From Trileptium ribeirensis (lineage: Eukaryota > Nematoda > Enoplea > Enoplida > Thoracostomopsidae), in NCBI GenBank assembly GCA_030248225.1, contig JASANE010028746.1, positions 1 to 64,000 of the forward strand: a stretch of DNA of 64,000 nt, in the 5' to 3' direction. Position numbers and translations under genes: made by a program. The notes under the pieces were generated by a model. That model was not told the DNA's origin, ran no database searches, and saw only the letters and a program-made list of their open reading frames with translations. Within the stretch, counting starts at the first letter, position 1. Every line of letters begins with the position of its first letter. Shown piece by piece: positions 23,871 to 35,699 of the stretch.

Positions 23871-24524
23871 AAGATTTATATGTCCAAGAGTAATTAGATT
23901 TTGATTGGGTTGATTTTTAGATAAGAAACTAGTGTTTTTATAGGTAGGAACCTTCGGGTCTGGCGAGCTCTTGCCATATCCGAACCGCGAATGATTATGA
24001 TGGTAGGACTGCCGAACTCCCCGATATGTATAAGAAAAGCCTACCCCGCGCGGTAGGACCACGAAATTTACCCGGTTCTTTGGTAGAAAAGATTGGTCCG
24101 TCACGACCGTACTCACAAGTGAGGACCACAAAAATGTCGGTTGTCCGCCCTATAGCGAACGGCGAATTGGCGAATTTACTGGAATTATTAGTAGGAAAAG
24201 CTAAATATTACTTTACCAGTGTTCCAAATTGAGGAGTACATTGGTAAGTTGTAGCGGTAAGAGTTACCAGCGTGCATTTTCGCTTACTAAGTTAGATGAT
24301 AAAACTTAAGGAAAATGTCAATTCTGAAAACTCGGAATTGAAAACTGCGGCTCCGACCCATAACCCCGGAACCGTTAAGAAATCGCAAATTTGGAACTTA
24401 ACATTTCTGATAGAGAATTTTACAGTCTTTAAAATGAGACCGGTCCCGTGGATATCCGATTAGGATCCGCAGACTTATTAAGGAATCACTATGTACGTAT
24501 AGCAAGTAAATCACATAGGGGTCA

Positions 24525-25864
24525 TTTCACGAAACCATGTAATTTAGTCGGGGGGAGGGGCTACATCAACACTTTTTGGCCGAACGGTCATATTGAGGTA
24601 TGGTGGACCTCTGTACCCCTAACAAAGCAGGAGCCAGAAACCTTCAAATCAGGTTGGCCAAATGAAACCAAAAACACATGTCCCACTATAAACGTTCGCC
24701 GTATTGATAGTACGTGATACATATGTGTTTTTCATTTCAGTGTGATCCTTTGGTATTTGCTAATTTCTCCGCAAAAGCTTGGGAGTAAACATCGACACTG
24801 AATGTGACGCCAAGCTTACGAAAATTTTTTCGTGACATGTGGCCCCCGACCAAGGTCAAATCTGGCAGCTTGCATACGCTGGGAAATAACCCTTACGAAA
24901 ATTAAATTTAAAAAAGCCAAATTTAGCATACAGTCTTACAATAGGCCTGATGGAAACATAGTAACGCTCCACTAGAATCGACCCATCTATTAAAATTTTT
25001 TAACGAAAATGTACCCCCCCCGACCGCATGTATATATAATAAAATAAACCGAAGGTGGCAAGAACCATATTAGTATAAAAGTTCATGATCATTGCACCAT
25101 GATATGGGGCCGTGCTGTTACCTTGGTAGCTAGGGAACCCTTCTGCCTGCCCGCACATCTATTCTTCGCATTGTCCTTGGTATCATCACCTAAAAGTAAG
25201 CTAATCATAGATCAATTGTGTTTGTTTTACAGCAGCAACGTGTTAAAATAAATCTAGAATCTCAAGAAGTAGCCAAAGTTTCACGCAATGTATGTTGTAG
25301 GAAGGTGTAGCCCCACCCGAGCTTAGGTGTAGCCCCCCCCCCCCGACTAACACATATCGGGGCACCAACTTTTACAACGCCTAAGGATCTGCCCAAAATT
25401 TTTTGTTGGACATCCCCCACTCATGGTTGGTTTGTGAGCATAAAATGGTATCAATAGGTGCTGTCTCCGATGCGCTAGAAAAACTTCTGCGACAGGCTTG
25501 TTCTAAATTGGTCGATTTTTAACCATAAAAGGGCCCTAACTGCACCAATTTTAGGTAGCAAGTCCTTCAATTGGCTTGACCATGACGGTTTTGGTCCGAC
25601 TTGCATACAAACAGACTATGGTTCATATGTCACTGCGTTAACCTACAGAATAATGACTTAGTCGGATTAAAATTTGACCCCAGGGGTACCCTTTGCGACA
25701 GCTGTAGCAGGTTTCAGGTAGCTCGTTTTGCATAGACATCGATATTCGAAAAAATCAGGTTTTTTTATGTCGTAAGGGATCTAGACACTGTACATACGAA
25801 AACGTTTCATTTTGGCTTCAAAAATGGTGTTCAAAAGTACATGGTTTCGTGAAATGACCCATAT
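24525..25864. mobile_element. Candidate DNA transposon with long terminal inverted repeats
   Basis: The left end reads GGGTCATTTCACGAAACCAT then GTA. The right end, about 25834-25860, is its reverse complement (ATGGTTTCGTGAAATGACCC), with no mismatch across 23 bases. The flanks both offer TA (CATA before the left end, ATATA after the right end), which would suit a Tc1/mariner-type target duplication. The 1.3-kb interior has no transposase frame, so this would be a non-autonomous element. Confidence 0.6.
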
Positions 25865-27200
25865 AACAAAATAACTTGACAAATAGTTGATGCAAATATA
25901 TATGGAAGACATCGTTAGATTCCCTGAAATCAAGGCTTTTAGTTGAACCCGGAACGGACCCGCTGTGCCCACTTTTTGGTACCATTTCCCGTGAAAATCG
26001 TAGCAATCATACCCCGAGATGCGTGTAACCCGTCATTGACCTCATCTCTTCAAATCCAACACAAATATATACCTAACGCCCTACAAAACTGTAACCCGAA
26101 CCCGCGGGAGCCGCGTAAAACACTAATTCTCTGTAAAATTTACGATGGGCTCGCCCAAGAGCCCACCTTCCATGTAGTCGTCTAAAAATGGACCCGTTAC
26201 ACATCAAAATACTCGGACGGACGCACGGAGTCCGAATCCGACTCTTTTGGCGCTTTGGCCATCACTGTGGGAATGGTACCATCTTTTCACATCCTTTGCC
26301 CTCGTTTGTATACATAAGCAGGATCTCTTTCTTTTAATCCCCATTCTAAGTATATAAGTATATATGGTTATATTTATGTTTCTATAAAATAAATACATAT
26401 CTAAGTTTAATTTTAATTTTAATTTATACAAGTTTAGTATAAACTTTATATCGATGGATGTAGATGCCCAGCGTTTGTCTTTATTAATCCCTACTAACAA
26501 CGGGTTAAACTTACATTTATTAAACAACTCTGAATTTAGTTTGGATAAAGTTCATATAAACTTCATTTAAAGCTTATATAAAGTTTAGGATTTGCTGAAG
26601 TAGCTTCTTATCAGCAAACATTAATACAAAAGTCATATAAATTTATAAAAGCTAACACTAAAGTTACAGTTCGATCCACCGAATTTTGAGCTTTTATGTC
26701 AATAAGCTTGAACCTCCAAGTTAACATAAAATTAATATTAAGTTAGCAGTTTGATATGAACTTCGCAAATTTAGTATATAAAAGTAGTTTGAAAATATGA
26801 ATTATAAAATAATATAAACGCCGTATTATGGATAGGCATTTAGTTTACCTGTAAATTAACGGTCGCATCTGGGACCGAAATAAACTAAAGGACGCGCTAT
26901 AGATTCTACAGAGATCCATCTTGTTATATTTATTGATTAAATAGTTGGTTTAGATGAAGTTTATTCGAAGTTTCTAGAAAGCTTAAATTTATAAAAGATT
27001 TATATTAAAAGGGTAATAAATCAATTTAATTACGTAAAATTTGATATAAATCTGGTCCGCAATTTATCGAAATTCGGACCGAAAGAAAATTTGCTTTTGA
27101 GCTTAGAAACTGGGATCAAATCGTCCGAAAAGAGCAGACCAAGCACTTTTATTCAAATTTTAATGGCCCCATAAATCAATGTGATTGCTGAAAACGCGGG
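25865..27200. other. Intron sequence rich in TTTATATAAACTT-like words
   Basis: 26380-27060 repeats short AT-rich words such as AAGTTTA, ATATAAACTT and AAGCTTATA, often as near-palindromes. No gene is seen. The proximity of the TATA/Inr-like signal at 27201 raises the possibility that it is upstream regulatory sequence of a retroelement, but I cannot find a paired LTR. Confidence 0.45.
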
Positions 27201-27232
27201 TATTTAAGCAGAGCCACTCGAGCGTTCAGTCT
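27201..27232 (+). promoter_or_regulatory. TATA box plus initiator-like core promoter
   Basis: TATTTAA at 27201-27207 is followed 27 bases on by TCAGTC (27226-27231), an initiator of the arthropod/invertebrate type. A GC-richer leader follows (27232-27560). This is the layout of an invertebrate pol II promoter and is common in retrotransposon LTRs. No coding region follows on the plus strand, so a stranded LTR or promoter fragment is more likely than a live gene. Confidence 0.4.
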
Positions 27233-27663
27233 GACTTTGGCGTCGCAGAGTACAGTCGGTTTGTAGACCGGCTCTGTCGCTTTTCAGTATATACTTATGG
27301 TTTCACTTTACTGGCTATTTCTTACTCTTTGACTTTTCGTTTTGGTTTGCGAGTGGATGGAGGGGATGGACGTCGACTGATCGTTTAGCTGCCGTCTTTA
27401 GCTTTACCTGAACCTATTGTAAAACCGGAGTACCCTAGTAGTAGCAATACCGAGCGAGGTTACGCGAACGGCGCCTCTCGATAGCTAACCCATCCTCGTT
27501 TTCGTGTTACAGGTGCGCACTCTTTGCCCGTCCCTAATTTTTGTGAAGTAAGGTACGCGCAGCTGCACCCCATATCCTTGCTAAGGCGATAGCGTACCGT
27601 ACCATTGGCATACTATCTGTTGTGTATGTTTCCCGTACAATATGCTCATGTCCGTATATATGT

Positions 27664-28669
27664 CAGGGAATAACCGGAACCGAAATTTACCGGAACAGGA
27701 ACCAGCAACCGGAACCGTCCATTTAAACCGGATCCGGAACCTGGTCTTCAAAATTTATATATAGTAAAACAGATGACGGAAGAAATGAAGGTATAGTGGA
27801 TTTAAAACGCATCAAAAATAACTACACCATTGCGTATACTGCGGCAAATGGAATGTGCTTACAAGGCTTGGAGCGTAGAATACACACTTTCGCTCTGTCT
27901 CCAGTCGCCTCCCTTTACTACACATACGTTTGTTGCATGTTCTTCTGTAGGAAACTTGAAATTATTGGTTTGTATGATTCTAAGAGAAAATAATAGAAGG
28001 TAATTTTCTGATCAGGTACACTGTTTAGGCTAGCGTTGGACAAACAGTGCCCGTAAGTTAGATGATAATGATGATAACTTTCTAATCAGAAAGCTATAAA
28101 TGAGACACACCGTGATGTTTCTCGCACAGTTTCAATAAATACAGTTCTTTGCCAAGAAAGCAGTTTCTAGTTGCGTTGCAGATAACGTTAGTTTACTTCA
28201 ATTTAGACTGATTTACCAAGTTTACAAGCGCACTGGCGGGTGCTTGACGCAATTTATGTTAGCCAAGCATACCCTAAGTACTTCTGCGTAAGCCATACTC
28301 TGTTACCGAGTTGGACCGGTTTAATTCAAACGTATCCCACAGACTTCTGGATGTGTAAAATAGCTGCTACAAGCATCGACCTGGCTTTCATTTAATAAAC
28401 TGCTACAGGTTATTATGAAAAATTCCTGCTCAAATTATGTGCCCTACTTACGTTTCACAGGGCAAATTGGTTAGTTAATCTTTTCTTTTGCTTGGTTGTA
28501 TTGGAGCTTGATCATTGTATAATATATTACATATGTTCGGATTACAGGATGAAGCAAAAACGTGGAAAATTTCAAACCGGAATTCCGATTCCGGTATGGT
28601 TTTTGCCCTTTGCCGGAACCGCAACCGGAACACGATTTTCGCCGGAACCAGAATTCCGGTTACTCCCTG
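27664..28669 (+). mobile_element. hAT-like MITE, copy 1
   Basis: Starts CAGGGAATAACCGGAACC, ends CCGGTTACTCCCTG, and is flanked on both sides by the perfect 8-base duplication ATATATGT (27656-27663 and 28670-28677). The ends are rich in GGAACC/GGTTCC. The 8-base duplication with CAGGG termini is typical of hAT transposons. The interior lacks transposase; all open frames inside are shared with the other copies and look fortuitous. Confidence 0.92.
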
Positions 28670-30551
28670 ATATATGTATATATGATTTTGGCTTATCAAT
28701 AAATACTCAATCAAAACCCAATCGTGTTCCTGTGTTCTACTGGCCAATGGTAACGATATAAGTGCTTAAGGGGTTTGAAATCCGTCACCACTATCGACGA
28801 CCCACGTTCAGGTTTGACACACGCATCGAAGAAGCAAACCTTAGCGTGACCCGCCGATTCCCGTTTAATTGCATTATTTTGTGTGAGTACGACTCGTGCG
28901 ATCTAATTGAAAAAGGAAAATTTTTACCCGAAAAAAAATAAAACTTTCACTGAGCGCCCAAAATAGGAAATTACACGCGATCCGAAGTAAACATCTAGAG
29001 ATTTGTCGGACCCTAGTGGGAGCCACTGGCTAAATAAAATATCAATCGTTCAGGAAAGTAGGGAAGAAAATTTTACTCAAACCACACTTCCAGGCGGAAC
29101 GATGAAAGGAATAGTGGTATGGTCTCTATGGCCTGAGAACAGGTGACGGAGCCAACCTCCCTAGGGACCTCAAAGGTAGTACCGCTTAGGCTACGTGCGC
29201 AACCCGGCTAGTAGGATCATATGAAGCGCTCCTGCGGCTTACTAAGCTCCATAGTCTCCTGGGACCGACCCAAATCCGAAATTGAACCCATTAGGTCCGC
29301 CCTCGAGGTTACGATATCCGGGGTCGTATGAGCATTACGTTGTGGAAGTGCGTAATGCAGTAGCGTCACTTCTGTTACATATATGTTTTAATCATTACAC
29401 AAGCACCACATAAGGGTTTGAAAAAATTTCCATTAATAAATATCCGCTGAGACGCCGCCACAGGATGAAATTAAACTAATATACATAGCATATGGTTTTC
29501 ATCGAATTGAATATGATATATAAGAAGATAAAGTTGATTTCAACTTGGCCACTGGTTTCTGTGCCCGAGTTCCGAGAAGATATATATAAAAATATCAGCT
29601 TAAGACCTTCGTACAGTTTACAAAACCAGACCGTGCGACAAAAGTGACAACAAGTATGAGTACCTAGACCTGACCTCTCCGCATGATATAAATTTTACAA
29701 CGGTGCTTTGGGCTGAGGGATCACAGCTCCAACCAGGGAAAGAAGAATCGGAAATACCTGACATGAATTCCATCGCATCCACCCTTAAATTAGATGGAAA
29801 ATTCGAGCCAGGTGCCCGATTGCATTTTATCGTGCTTCATGCATTTACAATAATGTATATCGTTTTGTCGCATATTTATTATTTGTTTACTGGATATGGA
29901 TATTCCTGCAGGCCACATTTCATTTTACTTAAGATGCTGTCGTGAATAGTCAAAATTTAGAGTTCTGTTATAACCGTTTTCTGTCAGGACAATCACTTTT
30001 GGTACAATCTGAAAATACCAGGGAGCGCTGTGTTCATCTTGGGGGACGCCAAAGTTTTCCTGTAGTGAGATAACCTGAAGAGAGCCGCCGAAATCCTGGA
30101 GCAGCTTTCAAATCGTGCCTACTCCACTTGTTTTAATTTTACACTACATAATACCAAACCATTTATGTTTAAGTGACACTATATAACATTACCCAACAAT
30201 CGTTTCGTTTTTTGCATTTGTATTGCATTGCATTTTTTCCTTACAAACTTTTGCCACCACGGCGCTTTCAACTTAACAGTGTCTAAAGCTTAATCAATGA
30301 CTAAAGCTGTAATCACATCTTAAATTCAAATGTTAAACACAAATATATAAAATTAAATCTTATCTGATATCAGGTTCATCGTAAGATACATGTTCACTTG
30401 AGACTTAGTGAAGTTTGGCAAAATTATTCCGTGCCAAACGACTATTAAATAAATTATCCTAGCTCATTCTCCATTTCTCATGAAATCTCGTCTATCCGCA
30501 CCGTTAAAAATCAATAACAGTATGATTCTAAACAAATAAAATAAAACATAC
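28670..30551. other. Intron, with a GC-richer block at 29090-29380
   Basis: The block at 29090-29380 (for example CCTCCCTAGGGACCTCAAAG, GACCGACCCAAATCCG) stands out in GC content, which hints at an insertion of different origin. I cannot classify it. The rest is AT-rich intron. Confidence 0.5.
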
Positions 30552-30738
30552 CTTGAACCAATACTTTAGTTTCATTAGTGTCCGAGTTGTAGTTATATAT
30601 CACTATGCAGTGATCAACACCAGTTTTGCACTCTTGACAAGTGCTCTGTACCTGGTCACCAGGCGAACTTTGCAGGTCTGAACTGTTGTCATTACCACAT
30701 GACACGACAATGCCATTATGAGCAAACGATTGAGAAAT
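30552..30738 (-). CDS. Receptor exon: ligand-binding ectodomain, central part
   Basis: Acceptor TTTTGTTACAG precedes 30738; phase 0 at the start and one base over at the donor CAAG/GTATGT. It encodes ISQSFAHNGIVVSCGNDNSS and then CQECKTGVDHCIVIYNYN with ETKVLVQ. The pattern of a Cys followed by a short loop, then HCxxxY and a final strand leading to CW, fits the three-finger ectodomain (compare the GLWEKSKGDINLVKQGCW strand of BMPR2). NSS and NET are potential N-glycosylation sites. It links to the leader exon across an 11-kb intron that contains the nested LINEs. Confidence 0.9.
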
Positions 30739-30940
30739 CTGTAACAAAACATTTTTGACTTACATCCACAATAAGCCCTAGGTTTTGGTTCAAAATTTAA
30801 GGAGACAGTTCAATACTAGAAAGTACTGCTCTTGTTAAACCGCATTGTACGTACGTTATATTATACACTACACATATATATTCCATCATACGTGTAGTGA
30901 ATGAAACGAGCAAAGCAAAGAATTCTTACTAGCCGTATAG
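30739..30940. other. Start of the 11-kb intron, nothing seen
   Basis: Ordinary AT-rich sequence ahead of the family B MITE. Confidence 0.4.
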
Positions 30941-31275
30941 CTGGCCTAACTACAGTGGGGCGATGGGGCCCCCACACGTTCGAAATCACCCCATGTTCGT
31001 GAGATTGTTCCCATGTCCGTCCACCATTCAACTAAATCCAAAAAATTTTTGTCTCAAAATTTATGTTTTTGTATTCAACATTTATTAAAACATTAATTAC
31101 CATTTCTAACGATAAAACATAGTTTTATAGCTTGAGAATACATCCACGGCAGTAGAACTACATGAAAATATGTACATATTTGGTATTTTAAACCCAATTT
31201 ATCCCCCCCCCCAACTTTTAAATTTCCCAGAGAGTGAACATGAGACCCCAAAGTTTTTCAACTCCCTGTTTTCGG
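30941..31275 (+). mobile_element. MITE family B, copy 2 (decayed right end)
   Basis: Starts CTGGCCTAACTACAGTGGGG and contains the shared TTAAAACATTAATTACC-like core and CCCCCCCC shoulder. Its right end is altered beyond the CCCTGTTTTCGG block and no terminal GTGGACAGG is left. Confidence 0.65.
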
Positions 31276-32140
31276 CGGTATAACTCAACTTTACTTTGGT
31301 GGATTGATTGCCCGATAACTCAGTTGAAAGCTTGTATTTGTGCCTCTTTGTTAGGCGCAAAGCCCGATTCTATCATCTTCCGGAACCCGTAAAGACTCAC
31401 TTATTCTAGCTAAACAATCGGCGTAGATGACTAAGTCAAATTGTGCAGTAAATAAGCCCCTGTAGGACTTTATTATAGCTTTCCTACGCGGTTCTTATAG
31501 AATGTATGATTTGGGTAAAAAAGGAGTTTAAATAGACCCATGAGACACACACTAGTACAAGAATACGGCAATCGCTTTTTTGATTCATTTTCTAGAACTA
31601 TTATTCATGCTCTATGTAGCAGAAAATGTTATGCTGTCATTATCTATATTTACACAACTGGGTTGGACGGTCGCGAGGGACCTAAAATACATAAAACGAT
31701 ATATGTTTTTGATCTAATTTTGTAGAGCGCTTAATCCTCTATATAGTTGCAAAAGTTGTGCTGCTAATGTCATTATTTACGCTGCAAGATAATGTCAAAA
31801 ATGGCTTTAGAATTGATCCATGGGACCCAAAATACACAAAACGGCAATATCTCCGCAGCCAATGTGGCGAATTCTATGTCTCTAATTACATAAAAGCTGG
31901 TATATCTTATCAGCTACTCGAGAAACATAGCTGATACTTGGTTTTTTTGCGAGTTGATGGTCAATATATTTATGTGCGACTCTATAAATTACTTAATCAA
32001 CACTTAAAACTCACCACCTTGGCGATAGTACAAACTGCTATTTATATTACCAGTATGTCGCAAGCGAGGGTGGGTTCACCTATGAGTTGTCATTTTATGT
32101 TATCGCCTGCAACTCCGTTTGTGTAAAAATACAACTCTAA
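31276..32140. other. Intron, no gene seen
   Basis: AT-rich, with open stretches but no domain. Confidence 0.45.
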
Positions 32141-32149
32141 CATACAGGA

Positions 32150-32730
32150 ACCCTAACCCATTCAAAATCCTAAAACTTCCTGGACCCTAAACCCACTCTA
32201 AAACTGAAAATGCATGAAGTGGGGTCTCTACATAACAAAACCATTGTATCCAACGTACCGGAGAGTTATATAATATGTAGTATAGACAATTCTTGATGTC
32301 CTGCACGAAATATATAACCAAACTACTGACGCAGACTATATTATGGAAATAGAGCCCACTGACCTTAAATCCATTGAATTTTTAAAAAGGTATGAATTAT
32401 TCGCACCGGACTCTAGATAAACACTTCATCGTAACAGCATACAGAAAAACATGTGTAAAAACAATTCTTGATGCCTTGTAATATATAAAAACCAAACTAT
32501 TGAAGAACAATTATATTCTGTAAATATGGATCAATTAAACTAAAACCCATTGAAACACTATGAAATGGCATGACATATTTGTGCAGGACTCCAGATAACT
32601 GTACTTCGTATCAAACATACCAAAAAACTATACCATTCTTGATGCTCTGCATGCAATACTGAATCAAACCAAATGAAAATTGTCTACGCTTGGAAATCCG
32701 ACCCCACTACCGTAAAAACCTTGAAACACC
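32150..32730 (+). repeat. Tandem array of ~180-base units, array 2
   Basis: Markers equivalent to ACCCTAAACC occur at 32184, about 32362, 32539 and 32709, with the same TTCTTGATG, TGCACGAAATATATAACCAAA-like and AAACCATTG-like blocks as the array at 19150-19700. Periods are about 178, 177 and 170. Confidence 0.85.
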
Positions 32731-33124
32731 CGGAAATTATACTAGTAACTTGTGAAGCGAGGGAAAACAGAGCGAGTGTTGCTAATCTGTCTTTATTGAC
32801 AACTTTGTCGTTCCAAAAGCCAGCTTAAAGCCCCATCATACCAATTATACACAGGCAATACTTCAGTGACAGTGTTACGGTCATTGTAGTTATATATTAC
32901 AACCGAAAAACTATTTCATCTGCACATGACCAAAAAGACAAACTTTTTTATTTGATACATACCACGCAAATACAATTGCTTTTATCGGTTTTAGCAACGT
33001 CGAAAACCTAAATATAAGTTGGACTGACCTACATAGATATATATTGGAAATGACGAAATTTCACTATTTTTGGTACAAACATTTACCAAATATTGCTGTG
33101 GTACCATTCCGCAGGGTTAATAAC

Positions 33125-33356
33125 ACAGACAATATGATATCGACACAGTCGAGTCGGCTCAGAAAAATTTTCAAACGTATTTCGGGTTTGTCACACTTAT
33201 CTTATTCTGAAAGGCTCTCTGAACTGCAAATGGATAGTTTGGAATACCGTGGAGTTATTTCCGATTTTGTTATAGGTTATAAGATAATTAAATCACATCT
33301 TGATGTCCCGTTTCAAAAAGTTTGTAGCTCGGTCCTAGATCGCACCAATATAAGTT
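33125..33356 (+). mobile_element. CR1-like LINE fragment, part before the RTE insertion
   Basis: The frame encodes SSRLRKIFKRISGLSHLSYS then SERLSELQMDSLEYRGVISD and FVIGYKIIKSHLDV, the conserved C-terminal region of CR1/jockey-type reverse transcriptase polyproteins (compare the minus-strand copy at 60320-60796: YLERLSYLKMKSLEERRI). It stops abruptly at the RTE insertion and resumes in the same frame at 35262. Confidence 0.85.
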
Positions 33357-35253
33357 AATTGTCTCCTTCGCTCATTACAAGCAGTAAAAGACAGTTTCAC
33401 AGAGTCTAAAGAAAGACCGGGAATCCTGGTGGAACGAAAAGGCCGCAACAATAGAGCGTGCAAACATAAATGGGCATCACCAGAGGCTTTTCTCAACTTT
33501 AAAATCAATCACAGGATCTCGCCAACCAGTCAGTGAAACCATACTTAACTGCACTGGAGCAATACTACGCACGACTGCTGATAAATTGATTCGTTGGCGT
33601 CAACATTTCAAAGATTTGTACAACCGTCCGAACCCTCCAGAGTTGGACCTCGACCTAGATCTACATACAAATGTAACAGATGTCGCTATTAACACAAACC
33701 CACCAACTCTAGCTGAAGTCAAAACTGCCGCTGCAGCTCTGAAACGTAAAAAATCTGCCGGCTGTGATGATGTCTATGCGGAAATGCTGCAGAATGGTGG
33801 CGATCAAGTAATAAAACAACTTCATCAAATCATAAGCGACGTCTGGACCAGTGAAAACGTACCACAGGACTGGCGTGACGCTGATGTAGTCCCTGTACAC
33901 AAGAAGAAAAGTCGGTAGGTATGTGACAACTATAGGGGGATTAGTTTACTATCTGTATCTAGTAAACTTTTCATGTCAATTCTGCGAAAGCGGATCCTGC
34001 CTTTACGGGAGTCAAATACACGCGAACAACAGGCCGGATTTCGTGTAGGTCGTAGCTGCAATGATCAAATATTCTGCGTTCGACAGGTAATAGAGCGACG
34101 TCTGAAATACGGAAAACCGTTTCTCGCTACCTTTGTCGATTTCGCCGCTGCTTTCGACAGTGTTCATCGTCAATCACTCTGGAAAGCGCTAGCTGCGGAC
34201 GGCTTTCCTTCAAAGTTCATCCGCATCATACAAAACCTGTATGAGGGTGCCAAGTGCAGTGTGAAGGTATACGGCGAAAAGTCGGAACCTTTCGAAATAA
34301 CAACAGGAGTGCGACAGGGCTGCGTTATATCCCCTATAATATTTAACGTTGTAATAGACTGGATAATGCACAAAGTTGAACACTCAGCTACACCTCTCCA
34401 ACTGGGCAATAATATTGGCATTCTCGACTTAGACTATGCCGATGACCTAGTTTTATTCTCTGAAGACTCTGCTAGTGCACAAGCTACGTTAGACGCGTTG
34501 GATAGCACTGCATCTAAACTAGGATTATGTATCAGTAACACGAAAACCAAGGTGATGGCTTTTCTGACAATCAATCCAGTTCTGACACTACGTGGCTTAC
34601 CAATAGAAAGTGTGGATAAATTTACATACTTAGGTGCCACAGTATCGAACAATATCATTAATGCCAGAGACGATATCAACCGACGCATTGGCAGAGCGTC
34701 AGCTGCTTTTGGAAAACTACAAAAGGTGTTATGGTCACGTCGAGATGTGTCTCTCAACACAAAAATGCGTGTATTCAACGCTATCGTAACACCAACTCTA
34801 CTATATGGGTCAGAATCGTGGACAATGCTTGCCGAAGACCTTCGAAAGCTGGAAGTATTTCAGACACGATGTTTGAGGTCAATTGCTAGTTTGATGCTGA
34901 AGAATCGCGTGCGCAACCAGGATGTACGACGGCAATGCTGCAACCAACCTATGATTCATGATCTGATACGCACTACGAGATTGCGGTTGTTCGGTCATGT
35001 ACATCGAATGCCACCAGACAGAACTCCACATCAACTACTGACGAGCGCCTGCCCAATCGACTGGAAAATGCCTCGGCATGCCCTACGCAAACGCTGGGTA
35101 GACCAAGTCAAAGCAGACGTTGGTCGTTTACATTTCGATATCCCTGCAGCAGTACTCGCCTCCCACGATCGACATCAATGGCGAGCTATCATCAGAGACG
35201 TGTCACGAGCAGCTACATCGGGATCAGCATCCTTGCCGTATCGCCGATAACGC
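33357..35253 (+). mobile_element. RTE-clade LINE inserted into the CR1 relic
   Basis: 5'-truncated element flanked by the 8-base duplication TATAAGTT (33349-33356 and 35254-35261). The open frame runs from about 33396 through 35250 with a single TAG at 33916-33918. It has the LINE linker region (ESWWNEKAATIERA), then reverse transcriptase with AFVDFAAAFDS-type motif A, GVRQGCVISPIIFNVVIDW, and catalytic LDYADDLVLF, and ends with RLFGHVHRMP and a short tail. Removing the element restores the CR1 frame (TNISSSKFTYSF). The upstream endonuclease domain is missing, so it cannot move on its own. Confidence 0.92.
33396..35250 (+). pseudogene. RTE reverse transcriptase frame with one nonsense codon
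   Basis: The two open stretches 33586-33918 and 33973-35250 are in one frame. The TAG falls in the segment between KKKSR and VCDNYRGISLLSV, where the family has an unbroken linker before the NYRGI motif. The rest is intact: RQGC, the YADD catalytic pair at about 34437-34448, and the thumb/C-terminal region ending in LPYRR. The frame is thus one substitution from open, but the 5' truncation removed the endonuclease. Its age is more recent than the neighbouring second copy, which is full of stops. Confidence 0.88.
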
Positions 35254-35401
35254 TATAAGTTCAAGTAAGTTCACGTACAGTTTCACGGTTCGTTTTCCAA
35301 CAATGTGGAATTCCCTCCCACAAGATATTGTTAATCAAAGATCCTTAACTCTATTTAACAACCACTTAAAGGAACGGGCCTTGGGCTCGAGATTGTCGTA
35401 G
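35254..35401 (+). mobile_element. CR1-like LINE fragment, part after the RTE insertion
   Basis: Encodes SSKFTYSFTVRFPTMWNSLP then QDIVNQRSLTLFNNHLKE and a TAG stop at 35399-35401. WNSLPxxIVNxxSLxxFxxxL is the usual terminus of CR1-type polyproteins. It is in frame with the fragment ending at 33356. Confidence 0.88.
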
Positions 35402-35600
35402 TCTTTCTGATGAGTATTTATCTGTGAGTACAGTGCCACACGTCGTTTTCCTCTCGAGTGTGATGCGTTCACAAGCTATCGACAAAATATCTCCGACCAA
35501 CATAAAACTGTGATTGGCATGCCTGCTTGGACATGACGAGCTTATGGTTGACTCTTTACAGTCCCGTGCGGTCGACATTGTAGGTATAATGTGAACACAG
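35402..35600. other. CR1 3' region or unclassified
   Basis: Probably the downstream non-coding end of the CR1 copy; no signal was identified. Confidence 0.35.
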
Positions 35601-35699
35601 TTTAGCGGATCAGGGCTCGTGAAATTATATCACCCAGACTCAGCACGTCTTGGAAACCGTACGGATTACTTCATTCTGGCATTAGCATACACTAGCGCT

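Noticed and set aside
28475..28761. Two overlapping frames of about 90 codons
   Set aside because: They coincide with the right part of a MITE and recur in its other copies on account of GGAACC repeats.
19181..32200. CCCTAAACCC and CCCTAACCC words suggestive of telomere repeat
   Set aside because: They recur once per ~180-base unit and not in tandem; part of the satellite-like unit.
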